In this document: positions 1 through 8,742 of the stretch, one piece after another
How the letters are laid out: each line of letters starts with the position of its first letter
Position numbering within the stretch: the stretch's first letter is position 1
DNA from: Porticoccaceae bacterium
GTDB taxonomy: Bacteria > Pseudomonadota > Gammaproteobacteria > Pseudomonadales > Porticoccaceae
Direction of reading: 5' to 3'
DNA length: 9,042 nt
Assembly: GCA_003491845.1 (NCBI GenBank)
Contig: DNBN01000241.1
Coordinates: forward strand, 1 to 9,042
The notes under the pieces: generated by a model
Database searches by the model: none
Seen by the model: the letters and a program-made list of their open reading frames with translations, nothing else
What the model was told of the DNA's origin: nothing
Position numbers and translations under genes: made by a program

Positions 1-725
1 CCGTCCCCCGTCTTCTGAATATTGGTAACCTTTGTATTCAAATGAATATTTACACCCTTTTGAATCATTCCTTGTGTGACCTTATTGCTCATTTCTGCGT
101 CAAATGATTTAAGTAACCGAGTACCTCGGTAAACTAAGTGTGTTTGTACGCCCAGGCCATTTAATATTCCAGCAAACTCCACCGCTATATAGCCACCGCC
201 GACCACTACCGCGGTTTTTGGTAGTTGATCGAGAAAGAACATTTCGTTGGAGCTCACCACATGCTCGCTACCAGGAAAATCTGGAATGAATGGCCATCCA
301 CCTGTAGCCACCAGAATAGTTTCGGCAGTATGTATTTGGCCATTTACAGAGACTTGATTAGGCCCCAAAACGGTTGCGCGACCATCGTAAAGTATTGCGC
401 CGCTATTATCGATTAAACGTTGATATATCCCATTAAGCCTATGAATTTCATCGGTTTTTCTGTCTCTTAATCTAGGCCAATCTAGCACTGCCTCGCCGGA
501 TGGATTCCAGCCGAAGCCTTGACTGGCATGTACCATTTCTGGAAACTGAGAAGCGTAGACAAAGAGTTTCTTTGGCACACAACCGACGTTTACACAGGTG
601 CCACCAAGATAGCGATCTTCAGCGATTGCCACACGCTTACCTTTGGATGCTGCGATTCGTGCGGCTCTAACTCCCCCTGAGCCTGCCCCAATAACGAATA
701 AATCGTAATCAAATTCTGTCGACAT
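1..725 (-). CDS. gor: Glutathione-disulfide reductase, N-terminal 241 residues (3' end beyond window)
   Basis: A flavoprotein that reduces oxidised glutathione with NADPH in the cytosol. The reading frame is open from an ATG at 725 to the left edge. The translation begins MSTEFDYDLFVIGAGSGGVR, with the FAD-binding Rossmann glycines at residues 13-18. The redox-active disulfide GGTCVNVGCVPKK is at about 41-53, with cysteines 44 and 49; this form is typical of glutathione reductase rather than of lipoamide or mercuric reductases. The second nucleotide-binding motif GGGYIAVEFA is at 176-185. It is followed by VYRGTRLLKSFD, whose basic residues (R200, R203, K206) fit NADPH preference. Family members are about 450 residues, so slightly over half is present; the dimerisation domain with the catalytic His-Glu pair is outside. 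It starts 30 bp after serS, with an AAAAAGG ribosome site about 12 nt upstream, and is probably the last visible gene of the ftsK-serS operon. The family call is secure; substrate specificity is inferred from motifs. Confidence 0.93.
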   Translation of the reverse strand, partial: MSTEFDYDLFVIGAGSGGVRAARIAASKGKRVAIAEDRYLGGTCVNVGCVPKKLFVYASQFPEMVHASQGFGWNPSGEAVLDWPRLRDRKTDEIHRLNGIYQRLIDNSGAILYDGRATVLGPNQVSVNGQIHTAETILVATGGWPFIPDFPGSEHVVSSNEMFFLDQLPKTAVVVGGGYIAVEFAGILNGLGVQTHLVYRGTRLLKSFDAEMSNKVTQGMIQKGVNIHLNTKVTNIQKTGD

Positions 726-755
726 AGATATTTCAAACCTTTTTCACCCAGAGGG

Positions 756-2036
756 CTATGCTTTAATGTGAGTTGCTCCATTCATCAAGGGCCGTAATAC
801 ATTTGGAATTTCAATTGAGCCATCCTCTTGCTGATAGTTTTCCATAACCGCCAGTAGTGTGCGCCCTACAGCCAAACCTGAGCCGTTGAGGGTGTGTAAA
901 AATTCAGGCTTACCTTGAGCATTGCGAAAGCGAGCTTTCATTCGTCTAGCTTGAAAATCAGTAAAATTGCTGCACGAGGAAATTTCACGATATTTCTTCT
1001 GTGAAGGTAGCCAAACTTCAATATCATAGGTTTTAGCAGCTGAAAACCCAAGGTCGCCACCACAGAGTGACACCGTCCGGTAAGGAAGCTTGAGCTTTTG
1101 CAAAATAGCCTCGGCATGGCCAACGAGCTCCTCTAGAACCTCCCATGAGTCATTAGGATGAACAAACTGCACCATTTCAACTTTTTCAAACTGATGCTGG
1201 CGAATCATTCCTCTAGTATCTCTCCCGTAGGAGCCCGCCTCACTGCGAAAACAGGGCGTATGAGCTACAAATTTAATCGGTAGGTTATCGATAATCTCAT
1301 TACGATAAATATTAGTCACAGGAACTTCTGCGGTTGGAATTAGATAAAAGCCTCGTTCATCCTCGAGTTTAAATAAATCTTCTTCAAACTTAGGTAATTG
1401 TCCGGTACCAAATAAAGATTCTCGGTTAACAATATAGGGCACATAAACTTCCTCATAACCATGATCCTGAACATGAGTGTTTAACATAAATTGCGTCAAC
1501 GCGCGCTGTAAGCTGGCAAGACCACCACGCATGTATGAAAAACGAGATCCGGTAATTTTTGCCGCTGTATCAAAGTCTAGACCATTAAGTTCTGCGCCTA
1601 GATCAACATGATCTTTAGCCTCAAAACTTAACTCTACTGGTGATCCCCATTGACGGATCTCGATATTATCGTTTTCATCATTGCCAGCTGGAACTGATGC
1701 ATGAGGTAAATTGGGTATGCCTTGTAACAATCTATCAATTTCAGTTTGCACCTCAGCAAGTTTCGCATCAGCTGTAGAAGAATCATGTTTTAGTTGTTCT
1801 CCTCGCTGCTTTAATGGCTCGACATCATCGCCATTTGCTTTAGCTTGGCCAATTAATTTTCCCATAGACTTTGCGTAGCTATTGCGCTCTTGTTGTAGTG
1901 CTTCAGCATCAATTTGCCGAGCCTTACGTTGTGCATCTAGGGCTGAAAAATAATTGCAATCTAGATCGTAGCGTTTTAGTTTCAAGCGTTCAGCGATACT
2001 GGGCAAGTCAGCGCGCAATAACTTGGGGTCTATCAT
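756..2036 (-). CDS. serS: Seryl-tRNA synthetase (class II)
   Basis: Charges tRNA-Ser (and tRNA-Sec where present) with serine, using ATP, in the cytosol. The 426-residue length is normal for bacterial SerRS. Residues about 28-105 are highly charged and helix-rich, matching the long antiparallel coiled-coil arm that contacts the long variable arm of tRNA-Ser. The catalytic core shows the serine-site TAE at 235-237. Motif 2, with [14 protein letters not shown], starts at 263 and runs into [10 protein letters not shown]. Motif 3 is [19 protein letters not shown] at 384-402, carrying the class II arginine. The ATG has a good AAGGA site at 2044-2048 with 7-nt spacing. That site overlaps the TAA of crcB, so translation is probably coupled. 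No frameshift or missing catalytic segment is seen. Confidence 0.98.
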   Translation of the reverse strand: MIDPKLLRADLPSIAERLKLKRYDLDCNYFSALDAQRKARQIDAEALQQERNSYAKSMGKLIGQAKANGDDVEPLKQRGEQLKHDSSTADAKLAEVQTEIDRLLQGIPNLPHASVPAGNDENDNIEIRQWGSPVELSFEAKDHVDLGAELNGLDFDTAAKITGSRFSYMRGGLASLQRALTQFMLNTHVQDHGYEEVYVPYIVNRESLFGTGQLPKFEEDLFKLEDERGFYLIPTAEVPVTNIYRNEIIDNLPIKFVAHTPCFRSEAGSYGRDTRGMIRQHQFEKVEMVQFVHPNDSWEVLEELVGHAEAILQKLKLPYRTVSLCGGDLGFSAAKTYDIEVWLPSQKKYREISSCSNFTDFQARRMKARFRNAQGKPEFLHTLNGSGLAVGRTLLAVMENYQQEDGSIEIPNVLRPLMNGATHIKA

Positions 2037-2043
2037 GGTAGGT

Positions 2044-2048
2044 TCCTT
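2044..2048 (-). promoter_or_regulatory. Ribosome binding site for serS overlapping the crcB stop
   Basis: AAGGA on the minus strand, 7 nt before the serS ATG. Its first two bases are the last two of the crcB TAA. It fixes the serS start and implies that ribosomes terminating on crcB are placed to reinitiate on serS. Confidence 0.7.
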
Positions 2049-2418
2049 AGATTAATCGAGTCAGCCAAATGCCACCACTGATGGCCACAAGGCACAGAGT
2101 GATGGTGGCTATTATGTAAATCAGTGACATTAAAGTGTCGCCATTTTGCCACAAACGTAGAGTATCTAGCGAGAATGTTGAAAAAGTTGTAAACGCACCA
2201 AGAAAACCAACCATTAATAGGCTGCGCATTTCTGGAGGCATGGCTAAACGCTCTACAATGATGACATATAAAACACCCATAACAAAACTACCGATAACAT
2301 TCACGCACAGAGTAGCATAGGGGAATTTTTGGCTGGTAATATCAAAAAACCAAACACTAAATGCGTAGCGCGCAACAGAGCCTAGGGCACCACCTACGGC
2401 GACAGCTAACCAATGCAC
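2047..2418 (-). CDS. crcB: Fluoride exporter CrcB/Fluc, GTG start
   Basis: A small inner-membrane fluoride channel of the Fluc/CrcB family, which works as an antiparallel dimer to let fluoride leave the cytosol. The 123-residue protein has four hydrophobic stretches, at roughly 3-22, 33-56, 66-90 and 96-119. Family signatures are [10 protein letters not shown] (9-18), the pore-region asparagine in [11 protein letters not shown] (N40), and [12 protein letters not shown] (72-83), which contains the TTFSTF stretch lining the fluoride path and central sodium site. The start codon is GTG, with no nearby in-frame ATG. A perfect AAGGAGG lies at 2429-2435, 10 nt upstream, inside the last codons of rarA. 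The gene follows rarA by 5 bp and precedes serS by 10 bp. There is no room for its own fluoride riboswitch, so its expression probably follows the operon. Conserved residues look intact. Confidence 0.95.
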   Translation of the reverse strand: MHWLAVAVGGALGSVARYAFSVWFFDITSQKFPYATLCVNVIGSFVMGVLYVIIVERLAMPPEMRSLLMVGFLGAFTTFSTFSLDTLRLWQNGDTLMSLIYIIATITLCLVAISGGIWLTRLI

Positions 2419-2423
2419 TTGGA

Positions 2424-3764
2424 TTAGTCCTCCTTATAAACGGAGCCACGAGTATCTTTTAGGCTTCGTAAATATTCAAGTTTTTCACCGATCTTCTTTT
2501 CTAGGCCTCTGTCGGTAGGGAAATAATATTGTGTGCCAGCTAACTCGTCTGGCAAGTACGTTTCACCGGCAGCATAGCCATTCACCTCATTGTGAGCATA
2601 ACGATAATCCTTACCATGATCGAGCTTTTTCATAAGGTCGGTTGGTGCATTTCGCAAATGATTTGGAACGACATAGCTTGGTTGAGATTTTACATCTGCC
2701 ATCGCCGCATTATAGGCCTTGTAAACTGCATTACTTTTAGCCGCCGCAGCCATGTATATGACCGCTTGGGCCAAGGCTAGCTCTCCTTCTGGACTACCAA
2801 GGCGCTCTTGCACACACCACGCATTTAACGCAAGCTCAAGGGCGCGCGGATCCGCATTGCCTATATCTTCATTAGCAATGCGTACTAGCCGCCGTGCCAG
2901 ATAAATAGGATCACAACCTCCGTCTAGCATTCTGCATAACCAATACAAACCTGCATCAGCGGAAGATCCGCGAATAGACTTATGTAAAGCAGAGATTTGA
3001 TCATAAAAATAATCGCTACCTTTATCAAAGCGCCTGTTGTCATTTTGCAGCATAGTTTCAAGAATAGACCTGCTAATCACCGCCTGACCATCATTTAAAG
3101 TGGCCAAATCAGACGCTATTTCTAAAAGATTTAATGCTCGCCTTGCATCACCATCAGCTGCAGAGGCCAAAACCATTTTAGTGCCATTATCCAGTTTTAT
3201 ATTTTTATGGCCCAACCCATTGGTTTTATCGACAATAGCCTGATCGATCACCTGAGTAATATCATTCTCAGTAAGAGGCGTGAGAACATAGACTCGGCAC
3301 CTAGAAAGTAGAGCATTGTTAACCTCAAATGATGGGTTTTCAGTAGTTGCACCGACAAATATCAGAGTACCATCTTCAACAAAAGGTAAAAACGCATCCT
3401 GTTGAGATTTATTAAATCGATGCACCTCATCGACAAATAAAATGGTTTTTCGCCCTCTAATATCACGCTGCTCCTGTGCTATAGCGATAGCGGAACGTAT
3501 CTCTTTGACCCCCGATAAAACTGCTGAAATATTCTCAAAATGAGCATTCATGCTATTAGCCAGAATTCGTGCCAAGGTAGTCTTCCCAACACCAGGAGGC
3601 CCCCAAAAAATCATAGAGTGCAGCAGACCGCTCTCTATCACTTCACGCAGAGGTTGATTTTCTCCTGTTAGATGCTCTTGACCACAAAAATTAGCAAGAT
3701 TGTGGGGGCGCATCCGAGCTGCCAAGGGGCGCCTGGCATGTTGAGAAAAAAGGTCACTGGACAT
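2424..3764 (-). CDS. rarA: Replication-associated recombination protein A (RarA/MgsA AAA+ ATPase)
   Basis: A cytosolic AAA+ ATPase related to clamp-loader subunits and eukaryotic Mgs1/WRNIP1. It acts at stalled replication forks and interacts with single-strand binding protein in studied bacteria. With the chosen ATG the protein has 446 residues, the normal family size. The N-terminus, with RRPLAARMRP at about 11-20, matches the family. Walker A GPPGVGKT is at 55-62, Walker B ILFVDEVH at 108-115, sensor 1 GATTENPSF at 138-146, and the arginine-finger segment SRCR at 154-157. The C-terminal half carries the MgsA-type tetramerisation region, with DGGCDPIYLARRLVRIANED and the YVVPNHLRNAPTDLM segment. 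The frame stays open upstream to a TTG at 3803, but ATG 3764 gives the family N-terminus. The start overlaps the lolA stop by 11 nt and has no clear Shine-Dalgarno, so it probably depends on coupling to lolA. Confidence 0.96.
   Translation of the reverse strand: MSSDLFSQHARRPLAARMRPHNLANFCGQEHLTGENQPLREVIESGLLHSMIFWGPPGVGKTTLARILANSMNAHFENISAVLSGVKEIRSAIAIAQEQRDIRGRKTILFVDEVHRFNKSQQDAFLPFVEDGTLIFVGATTENPSFEVNNALLSRCRVYVLTPLTENDITQVIDQAIVDKTNGLGHKNIKLDNGTKMVLASAADGDARRALNLLEIASDLATLNDGQAVISRSILETMLQNDNRRFDKGSDYFYDQISALHKSIRGSSADAGLYWLCRMLDGGCDPIYLARRLVRIANEDIGNADPRALELALNAWCVQERLGSPEGELALAQAVIYMAAAAKSNAVYKAYNAAMADVKSQPSYVVPNHLRNAPTDLMKKLDHGKDYRYAHNEVNGYAAGETYLPDELAGTQYYFPTDRGLEKKIGEKLEYLRSLKDTRGSVYKED
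2429..2435 (-). promoter_or_regulatory. Perfect Shine-Dalgarno for crcB inside the end of rarA
   Basis: AAGGAGG reads as the Lys-Glu codons and first base of the Asp codon at the end of rarA, immediately before its TAA. The spacing to the crcB GTG is 10 nt, slightly long. A full-consensus site paired with a non-ATG start, placed over the upstream stop, suggests efficient coupled initiation. Confidence 0.75.
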
Positions 3765-4380
3765 TGTTAATAATGTCAGTGTTGGCGGGTATAGCAAATT
3801 CAAACAAAATCGGATCGACAGATTCGTTTATAGCGATATTGTGAAAGTCTATTCGTGTTATCTGATCCAGGCTATCAGTTATAGCAAGCATGACAGGGCC
3901 TAGCTTATTAAAGCTGATCTCGATTCGGCGAAATAAGCTAGTGTCGTCATTTGGCAATAGCAGAAATGTATGTTCTGCCATTCCGTTACTTACACGAGAT
4001 ACTTGATAATGTTTTCGGAGATCATCATTATTACCGTTAAACAATGCAATGGGTGTAATTTGAGAGCTGGGCTCAACAGTGTCAATAATCACTTGCTCTA
4101 AGTCAGGGTCATAGATCCATAATGATGTAGCGTTAGACACGATAAGTTGTTTAAGGGGCATCTCTATATTCCAGCGTATTCTAGCCGGTTTTTCTAAGGT
4201 GAAGTCTCCCTGAGATGTATCAATTACATCGCCTAAATCATCTTGCAAGGTTTGCGTAAATTCGCCAGATAAAGTTTTTATTATATCGAGTTGAACTAAC
4301 AAATCATCGCTGGCTTCATTAGTCGAGGCCAATAGAGACGTTGTAAATAGAGAAAGACCAATTAAATGTCGAAGTTTCAT
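3754..4380 (-). CDS. lolA: Outer-membrane lipoprotein carrier protein LolA
   Basis: A periplasmic chaperone that takes lipoproteins from the LolCDE transporter and passes them to LolB at the outer membrane. Its presence indicates a Gram-negative organism. The 208-residue precursor begins with MKLRHLIGLSLFTTSLLAS, a typical Sec signal peptide. The cleavage site is not sharp and lies somewhere around residues 18-23. The mature part follows the LolA pattern: SGEFTQTLQDDLGDVIDTSQGDF, then KPARIRWNIEMPLKQLIVS, LWIYDPDLEQV, and a C-terminal LFEFAIPANTDII segment that matches the family's conserved end. It lies 20 bp after ftsK, and its 3' end overlaps rarA by 11 nt. The upstream AGAG is a weak ribosome site, so translation may benefit from ribosomes finishing ftsK. 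Motif agreement and neighbourhood both support the assignment. Confidence 0.95.
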   Translation of the reverse strand: MKLRHLIGLSLFTTSLLASTNEASDDLLVQLDIIKTLSGEFTQTLQDDLGDVIDTSQGDFTLEKPARIRWNIEMPLKQLIVSNATSLWIYDPDLEQVIIDTVEPSSQITPIALFNGNNDDLRKHYQVSRVSNGMAEHTFLLLPNDDTSLFRRIEISFNKLGPVMLAITDSLDQITRIDFHNIAINESVDPILFEFAIPANTDIINNVQ

Positions 4381-4400
4381 TTTTATTATACTCTATCACT

Positions 4401-6788
4401 TTATCTATTATGGTCTGGGGTAAGTATCTCTCGGCTTCCATTAGAACTCATAGCGCTTACTACACCACTTGCTTCCATCTGCTCAATCAATCGAGCAGCT
4501 CGGTTGTAACCTACTCGTAACTTGCGCTGCACAGATGAAATGCTGGCTTTCCTAGTTTCTAATACAAATGCTACTGCTTCATCGTAAAGAGGATCGGATT
4601 CGGGACCGTCTGAGCCATCATCACTTTGGTCAAAGCCTGGTACAGTGATTCCTGATACAGATGCTTCATCAGTGACTTCAGTGAGATAGTTTGGGCTACC
4701 CCTGCGCTTCCAATCAGCAACGACCTTATGAACCTCATGATCGTCAACAAAGGCACCATGGATACGTTCTGGCACACTGGTACCTGGGGGTAAATAGAGC
4801 ATATCGCCGTGCCCTAACAACTGCTCAGCTCCACCCTGATCGAGAATGGTCCGCGAATCTATTTTAGAGGATACCTGGAATGCGATACGGGTCGGAACAT
4901 TGGCCTTAATCAGTCCGGTAATAACATCAACTGAAGGTCGTTGAGTTGCCAAAATTAGGTGAATTCCGGCAGCCCTTGCCTTTTGTGCTATACGAGCAAT
5001 AAGTTGTTCAACTTTTTTACCCACAATCATCATCATATCGGCAAATTCATCAATCACAACCACTATATAGGGTAAATTTTGTAACTGGGGTGCTTCTGGG
5101 GGTTCCTCGTTTGGATCCCAGCCCATAGTCGTAGGGTCGAATACCCAAAGTGGATCAATAATTGGATTTCCAGACTTAGCCGCATCTTCTATTTTACGAT
5201 TATACCCTGCGATATTTCTCACCCCAAGGGCAGCCATGAGCTTATAGCGACGTTCCATTTCTCCAACGCACCATCGCAACCCGCTGGCTGCATCTTTCAT
5301 ATCCGTTATTACCGGCGTTAATAGATGGGGTATATCATCGTAAATTGAAAGTTCAAGCATTTTTGGATCAATTAATATGAGCTTTACTTCGTCAGGAGAT
5401 GCTTTAAAAAGCAGGCTCAGTAACATTGCATTAATGCCAACGGACTTGCCTGACCCCGTTGTACCAGCAACTAAAAGGTGCGGCATTCGAGCTAGATCCG
5501 CAACCGTTGGTACACCTGCAATATCATTTCCCAGAGCCAATGTCAGCGGTGAACTGGATCGATCATAAGCCTCTGAGGAGAGGACTTCACTTAGTCGCAC
5601 CATTTCACGTTTTTCGTTGGGGATTTCAATTCCTACAACCGACTTGCCTGGGATAACTTCTACTACTCGAACACTAATAACCGCCATAGAGCGAGCTAAA
5701 TCTTTCGCTAAACCACTTATCCGACTAACTTTTATGCCAGGTGCTGGCTGTATTTCAAACCTTGTTACAACTGGGCCTGGCAATACCTCTACAACCTCAG
5801 CGGAGATGCCAAAATCTTGTAACTTAAGTTCAAGTAGGCGAGAAAGATGTTCAAGGGATTCGGGCGAATATCCTACCGAGGCTGTTTTATCGGGTGCATC
5901 CAAAAGATTGATAGGCGGTAGTGATCCAATGACTTGACTATCATCAAAAAGCTTTTGCTGCTTCTCACGAAAAACCCTTGGGCTCTGAGGAACAGTTTGA
6001 ATCGTTGGCTGTATCGCCGGTGGCACCCTGGCTTGCTGCTTTTTTGTTGCAGTTTCGACCTTCATAATGCGCTCAGACAAGGCAGCTTTTGATTTTCTCT
6101 CTTCTTGCTTGCGTAATTTGCGCAGACTATACCAATGGCTCATATGCTTAATTACCGTCATTGTTATCGCCCCTAAGCGATCTATAAGACTTATCCAAGA
6201 TATATCGGCAAAAACAGTAAGACCAAATAGAAACAGCGCTAACAGTAAAAGTGTACTACCTGTATGGCTGAAAATAGAGACGACCGCATCTCCAGTATAT
6301 TTACCAAGAATACCACCCATTCCTTCAGGGAATACATTAGGAATATCATGATACTGAATCGTAGCAAGCGATGTTGCGCTGATCATTATTAGGAGAAATC
6401 CAACGACACGTAAAACCCAGGTAATAGGGTCAAATTGATCGGGTTCTTTTATAAAATAGGTACGCAATATTTGAAGAGAACGAACCGCTAGTAATACCGG
6501 CAGCAAATAGGCCATCATCCCAAAGAGTGCGAAGAATACGTCTGAAAGCCAAGCCCCGGCAGGCCCGATTAGGTTAGTAACTTCATCACGACTTCCGGTA
6601 TGAGACCAACCCGGATCCTCTGAGGAATAACTAAACAGTGCTAGAAATAAGATGATGCACATCGCTAGCCATCCAATCAGAGCCCCTTCAGCTACTAATA
6701 CTCTTCCTCGAGAGTTCTCTAGCATTGCCTGTGCCTGTGCCTTTCGGGTAGTTTTTTTCTTGTCGGTACTCAAGACGCATGATCCCAT
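4401..6788 (-). CDS. ftsK: DNA translocase FtsK
   Basis: A septum-anchored, ATP-driven double-stranded DNA pump that clears the chromosome terminus from the division site and activates XerCD recombination at dif. From ATG 6788 the protein has 795 residues. Four membrane segments lie at about 33-54, 78-102, 123-143 and 178-196. A short, charged, proline- and glutamine-rich linker follows (about 225-290), then the alpha/beta motor. Walker A GTTGSGKS is at 442-449 and Walker [11 protein letters not shown] at about 576-585, with [13 protein letters not shown] after it. The C-terminal winged-helix gamma domain (about 730-790, with [22 protein letters not shown]) reads KOPS sites and contacts XerD. 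The linker is far shorter than in E. coli FtsK (over 1300 residues), closer to SpoIIIE or Pseudomonas proportions. The frame extends upstream to a TTG at 6863. ATG 6788 is preferred because an AAGG site lies 9 nt before it. Confidence 0.96.
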   Translation of the reverse strand: MGSCVLSTDKKKTTRKAQAQAMLENSRGRVLVAEGALIGWLAMCIILFLALFSYSSEDPGWSHTGSRDEVTNLIGPAGAWLSDVFFALFGMMAYLLPVLLAVRSLQILRTYFIKEPDQFDPITWVLRVVGFLLIMISATSLATIQYHDIPNVFPEGMGGILGKYTGDAVVSIFSHTGSTLLLLALFLFGLTVFADISWISLIDRLGAITMTVIKHMSHWYSLRKLRKQEERKSKAALSERIMKVETATKKQQARVPPAIQPTIQTVPQSPRVFREKQQKLFDDSQVIGSLPPINLLDAPDKTASVGYSPESLEHLSRLLELKLQDFGISAEVVEVLPGPVVTRFEIQPAPGIKVSRISGLAKDLARSMAVISVRVVEVIPGKSVVGIEIPNEKREMVRLSEVLSSEAYDRSSSPLTLALGNDIAGVPTVADLARMPHLLVAGTTGSGKSVGINAMLLSLLFKASPDEVKLILIDPKMLELSIYDDIPHLLTPVITDMKDAASGLRWCVGEMERRYKLMAALGVRNIAGYNRKIEDAAKSGNPIIDPLWVFDPTTMGWDPNEEPPEAPQLQNLPYIVVVIDEFADMMMIVGKKVEQLIARIAQKARAAGIHLILATQRPSVDVITGLIKANVPTRIAFQVSSKIDSRTILDQGGAEQLLGHGDMLYLPPGTSVPERIHGAFVDDHEVHKVVADWKRRGSPNYLTEVTDEASVSGITVPGFDQSDDGSDGPESDPLYDEAVAFVLETRKASISSVQRKLRVGYNRAARLIEQMEASGVVSAMSSNGSREILTPDHNR

Positions 6789-6797
6789 AGTTCGAAA

Positions 6798-6801
6798 CCT
6801 T
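6798..6801 (-). promoter_or_regulatory. Ribosome binding site deciding the ftsK start
   Basis: AAGG on the minus strand, 9 nt before ATG 6788. The longer in-frame alternative, TTG at 6863, has no comparable site at the right distance, and its extra 25 residues show no FtsK-like feature. This supports the shorter protein. Confidence 0.55.
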
Positions 6802-6861
6802 GTAATTGTATCTGATTCTGAGGTAAACAACACAAATGGTGGCACTTTAATGGTGATAATC

Positions 6862-6889
6862 AAAAAAATCTAAAAAGGCATTTGGCCTT
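6862..6889 (-). terminator. Possible intrinsic terminator or attenuator in the ftsK leader
   Basis: On the minus strand AAGGC-CAAAT-GCCTT forms a 5-bp stem with a 5-nt loop (6875-6889). It is followed by TTTAGATTTTTTT, a T-rich run broken by AGA. It lies about 75 bp upstream of ftsK and faces it. The stem is short and the T-run interrupted, so it would be a weak terminator at best. It could stop transcripts entering from the trxB side or act as a partial attenuator if the ftsK promoter lies further upstream. A neighbouring GCCTTAGGC (6885-6893) could form a competing fold. Confidence 0.3.
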
Positions 6890-6918
6890 AGGCAGTTGTT
6901 TCTCTATGATGGGAATCT

Positions 6919-7917
<999 letters not shown>

Positions 7918-7949
7918 GATCTAAAATTTATAGACCACTAACGCGACTA

Positions 7950-8654
7950 ATGCTGATGAATCTTGCTGTCTTGCACCCAGGCAATCCGGTTTTTCCAAAC
8001 CCAAATAATGCGCTAAAAGATCCTGATGGGTTATTAGCTGTCGGCGGAAACCTTGATGCAAACACCTTAATATCCGCTTACCGCCACGGGATATTTCCTT
8101 GGTATGAGGATGGTGAGCCAATTCTTTGGTGGAGTCCGGTTGAACGATGCATAATTCGACCTGAAACACTGTATATTTCCTCTAGGTTACGTCGGTTACT
8201 TAAGCAGCAGCGCTACACTGTAACCTCTGATCAGGCCTTTGCTTCGGTTATTAGCGCCTGTGCTGAACCTCGTGGTATTGAGGGAACTTGGATCACCACT
8301 GATATGATCAATGCATATACTGAGCTGTATCGCCGCGGTCATGCTCACTCCATAGAAGTATGGGAGGCAGATCGCTTAGTTGGTGGTATTTATGGCGTGC
8401 ATGTTGGTAGGGTATTTTGTGGGGAATCAATGTTTAGCAAGGTGAGTAATGGTTCTAAAATAGCCATAGCTCATTTACTACAATGGATGGGTAATCAAGG
8501 TATGACTATGCTGGATTGTCAGATAGTCAATCCCCACCTCGTGTCCCTTGGTGCCCAAACTCTTCCTCGGCAAGCTTTTTTAGACCATTTGAAAGCAGGT
8601 ACTAACCAGCATTTGCCTTGGAATTTTAGTCACTCAAGCGCCGATCCTTGGTAA
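7950..8654 (+). CDS. aat: Leucyl/phenylalanyl-tRNA--protein transferase
   Basis: Transfers Leu or Phe from aminoacyl-tRNA to proteins with N-terminal Lys or Arg, creating primary N-degrons read by ClpS and degraded by ClpAP in the cytosol. The 234 residues fit the family. Conserved features in order are DGLLAVGGNL (26-35), YRHGIFPWY (44-52), WWSP (60-63), GTWIT (112-116), HAHSIEVW (131-138), FCGESMFS (156-163, with the substrate-site glutamate E159) and LDCQIVNPHLVSLGA (188-202). A second in-frame ATG lies two codons downstream at 7956. Neither start has a recognisable Shine-Dalgarno, so the exact start is uncertain by two residues. It lies 32 bp after trxB and 88 bp before bpt, a functionally linked gene. 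Confidence 0.97.
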   Translation: MLMNLAVLHPGNPVFPNPNNALKDPDGLLAVGGNLDANTLISAYRHGIFPWYEDGEPILWWSPVERCIIRPETLYISSRLRRLLKQQRYTVTSDQAFASVISACAEPRGIEGTWITTDMINAYTELYRRGHAHSIEVWEADRLVGGIYGVHVGRVFCGESMFSKVSNGSKIAIAHLLQWMGNQGMTMLDCQIVNPHLVSLGAQTLPRQAFLDHLKAGTNQHLPWNFSHSSADPW

Positions 8655-8697
8655 CCACTTCACTACTACCCACTGTATGCTATGGTTTGTTGGTTAC
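8651..8697. repeat. 7-bp inverted repeat across the aat stop and aat-bpt gap
   Basis: GTAACCA (8651-8657) is complementary to TGGTTAC (8691-8697), separated by 33 nt; the left arm contains the aat stop codon. There is no T-run after it, so it does not look like a terminator. It could be a weak RNA stem in the aat-bpt intercistronic segment or chance. I see no good promoter in this 88-bp gap. Confidence 0.25.
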
Positions 8698-8742
8698 AGC
8701 TTATCTGAATGATTATGGCCTCATTGCATTGGAATGCTAAAT

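Noticed and set aside
225..416. Short plus-strand open frame opposite gor
   Set aside because: It lies wholly within conserved gor coding sequence on the other strand and resembles no protein family.
590..781. Minus-strand open frame spanning the serS-gor junction
   Set aside because: It is out of frame with both gor and serS, which explain this region completely with intact motifs.
2424..3803. Longer rarA beginning at TTG 3803
   Set aside because: The extra 13 residues match nothing in the RarA family and cover the lolA 3' end; ATG 3764 gives the expected N-terminus and length.
5377..6351. Several plus-strand open frames (for example 5377-5568, 5617-5937, 6067-6351) opposite ftsK
   Set aside because: They are antisense to a clearly functional gene, have no ribosome sites or recognisable domains, and their composition follows the opposite-strand codons.
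6805..6835. Minus-strand TACAAT with upstream TTGTGT or TTGTTT as an ftsK promoter
   Set aside because: Spacers of 19 or 14 bp are poor, so I do not list it as a feature, although some ftsK promoter must lie in or beyond this region.
4401..6863. Longer ftsK beginning at TTG 6863
   Set aside because: The extension overlaps the T-rich tail of the terminator-like hairpin and lacks a ribosome site; ATG 6788 has AAGG 9 nt upstream.
8655..8742. Independent promoter or terminator in the aat-bpt gap
   Set aside because: TTGGTT (8690-8695) with GATTAT (8711-8716) has a 15-bp spacer and poor boxes, and the inverted repeat lacks a T-run; neither is convincing.
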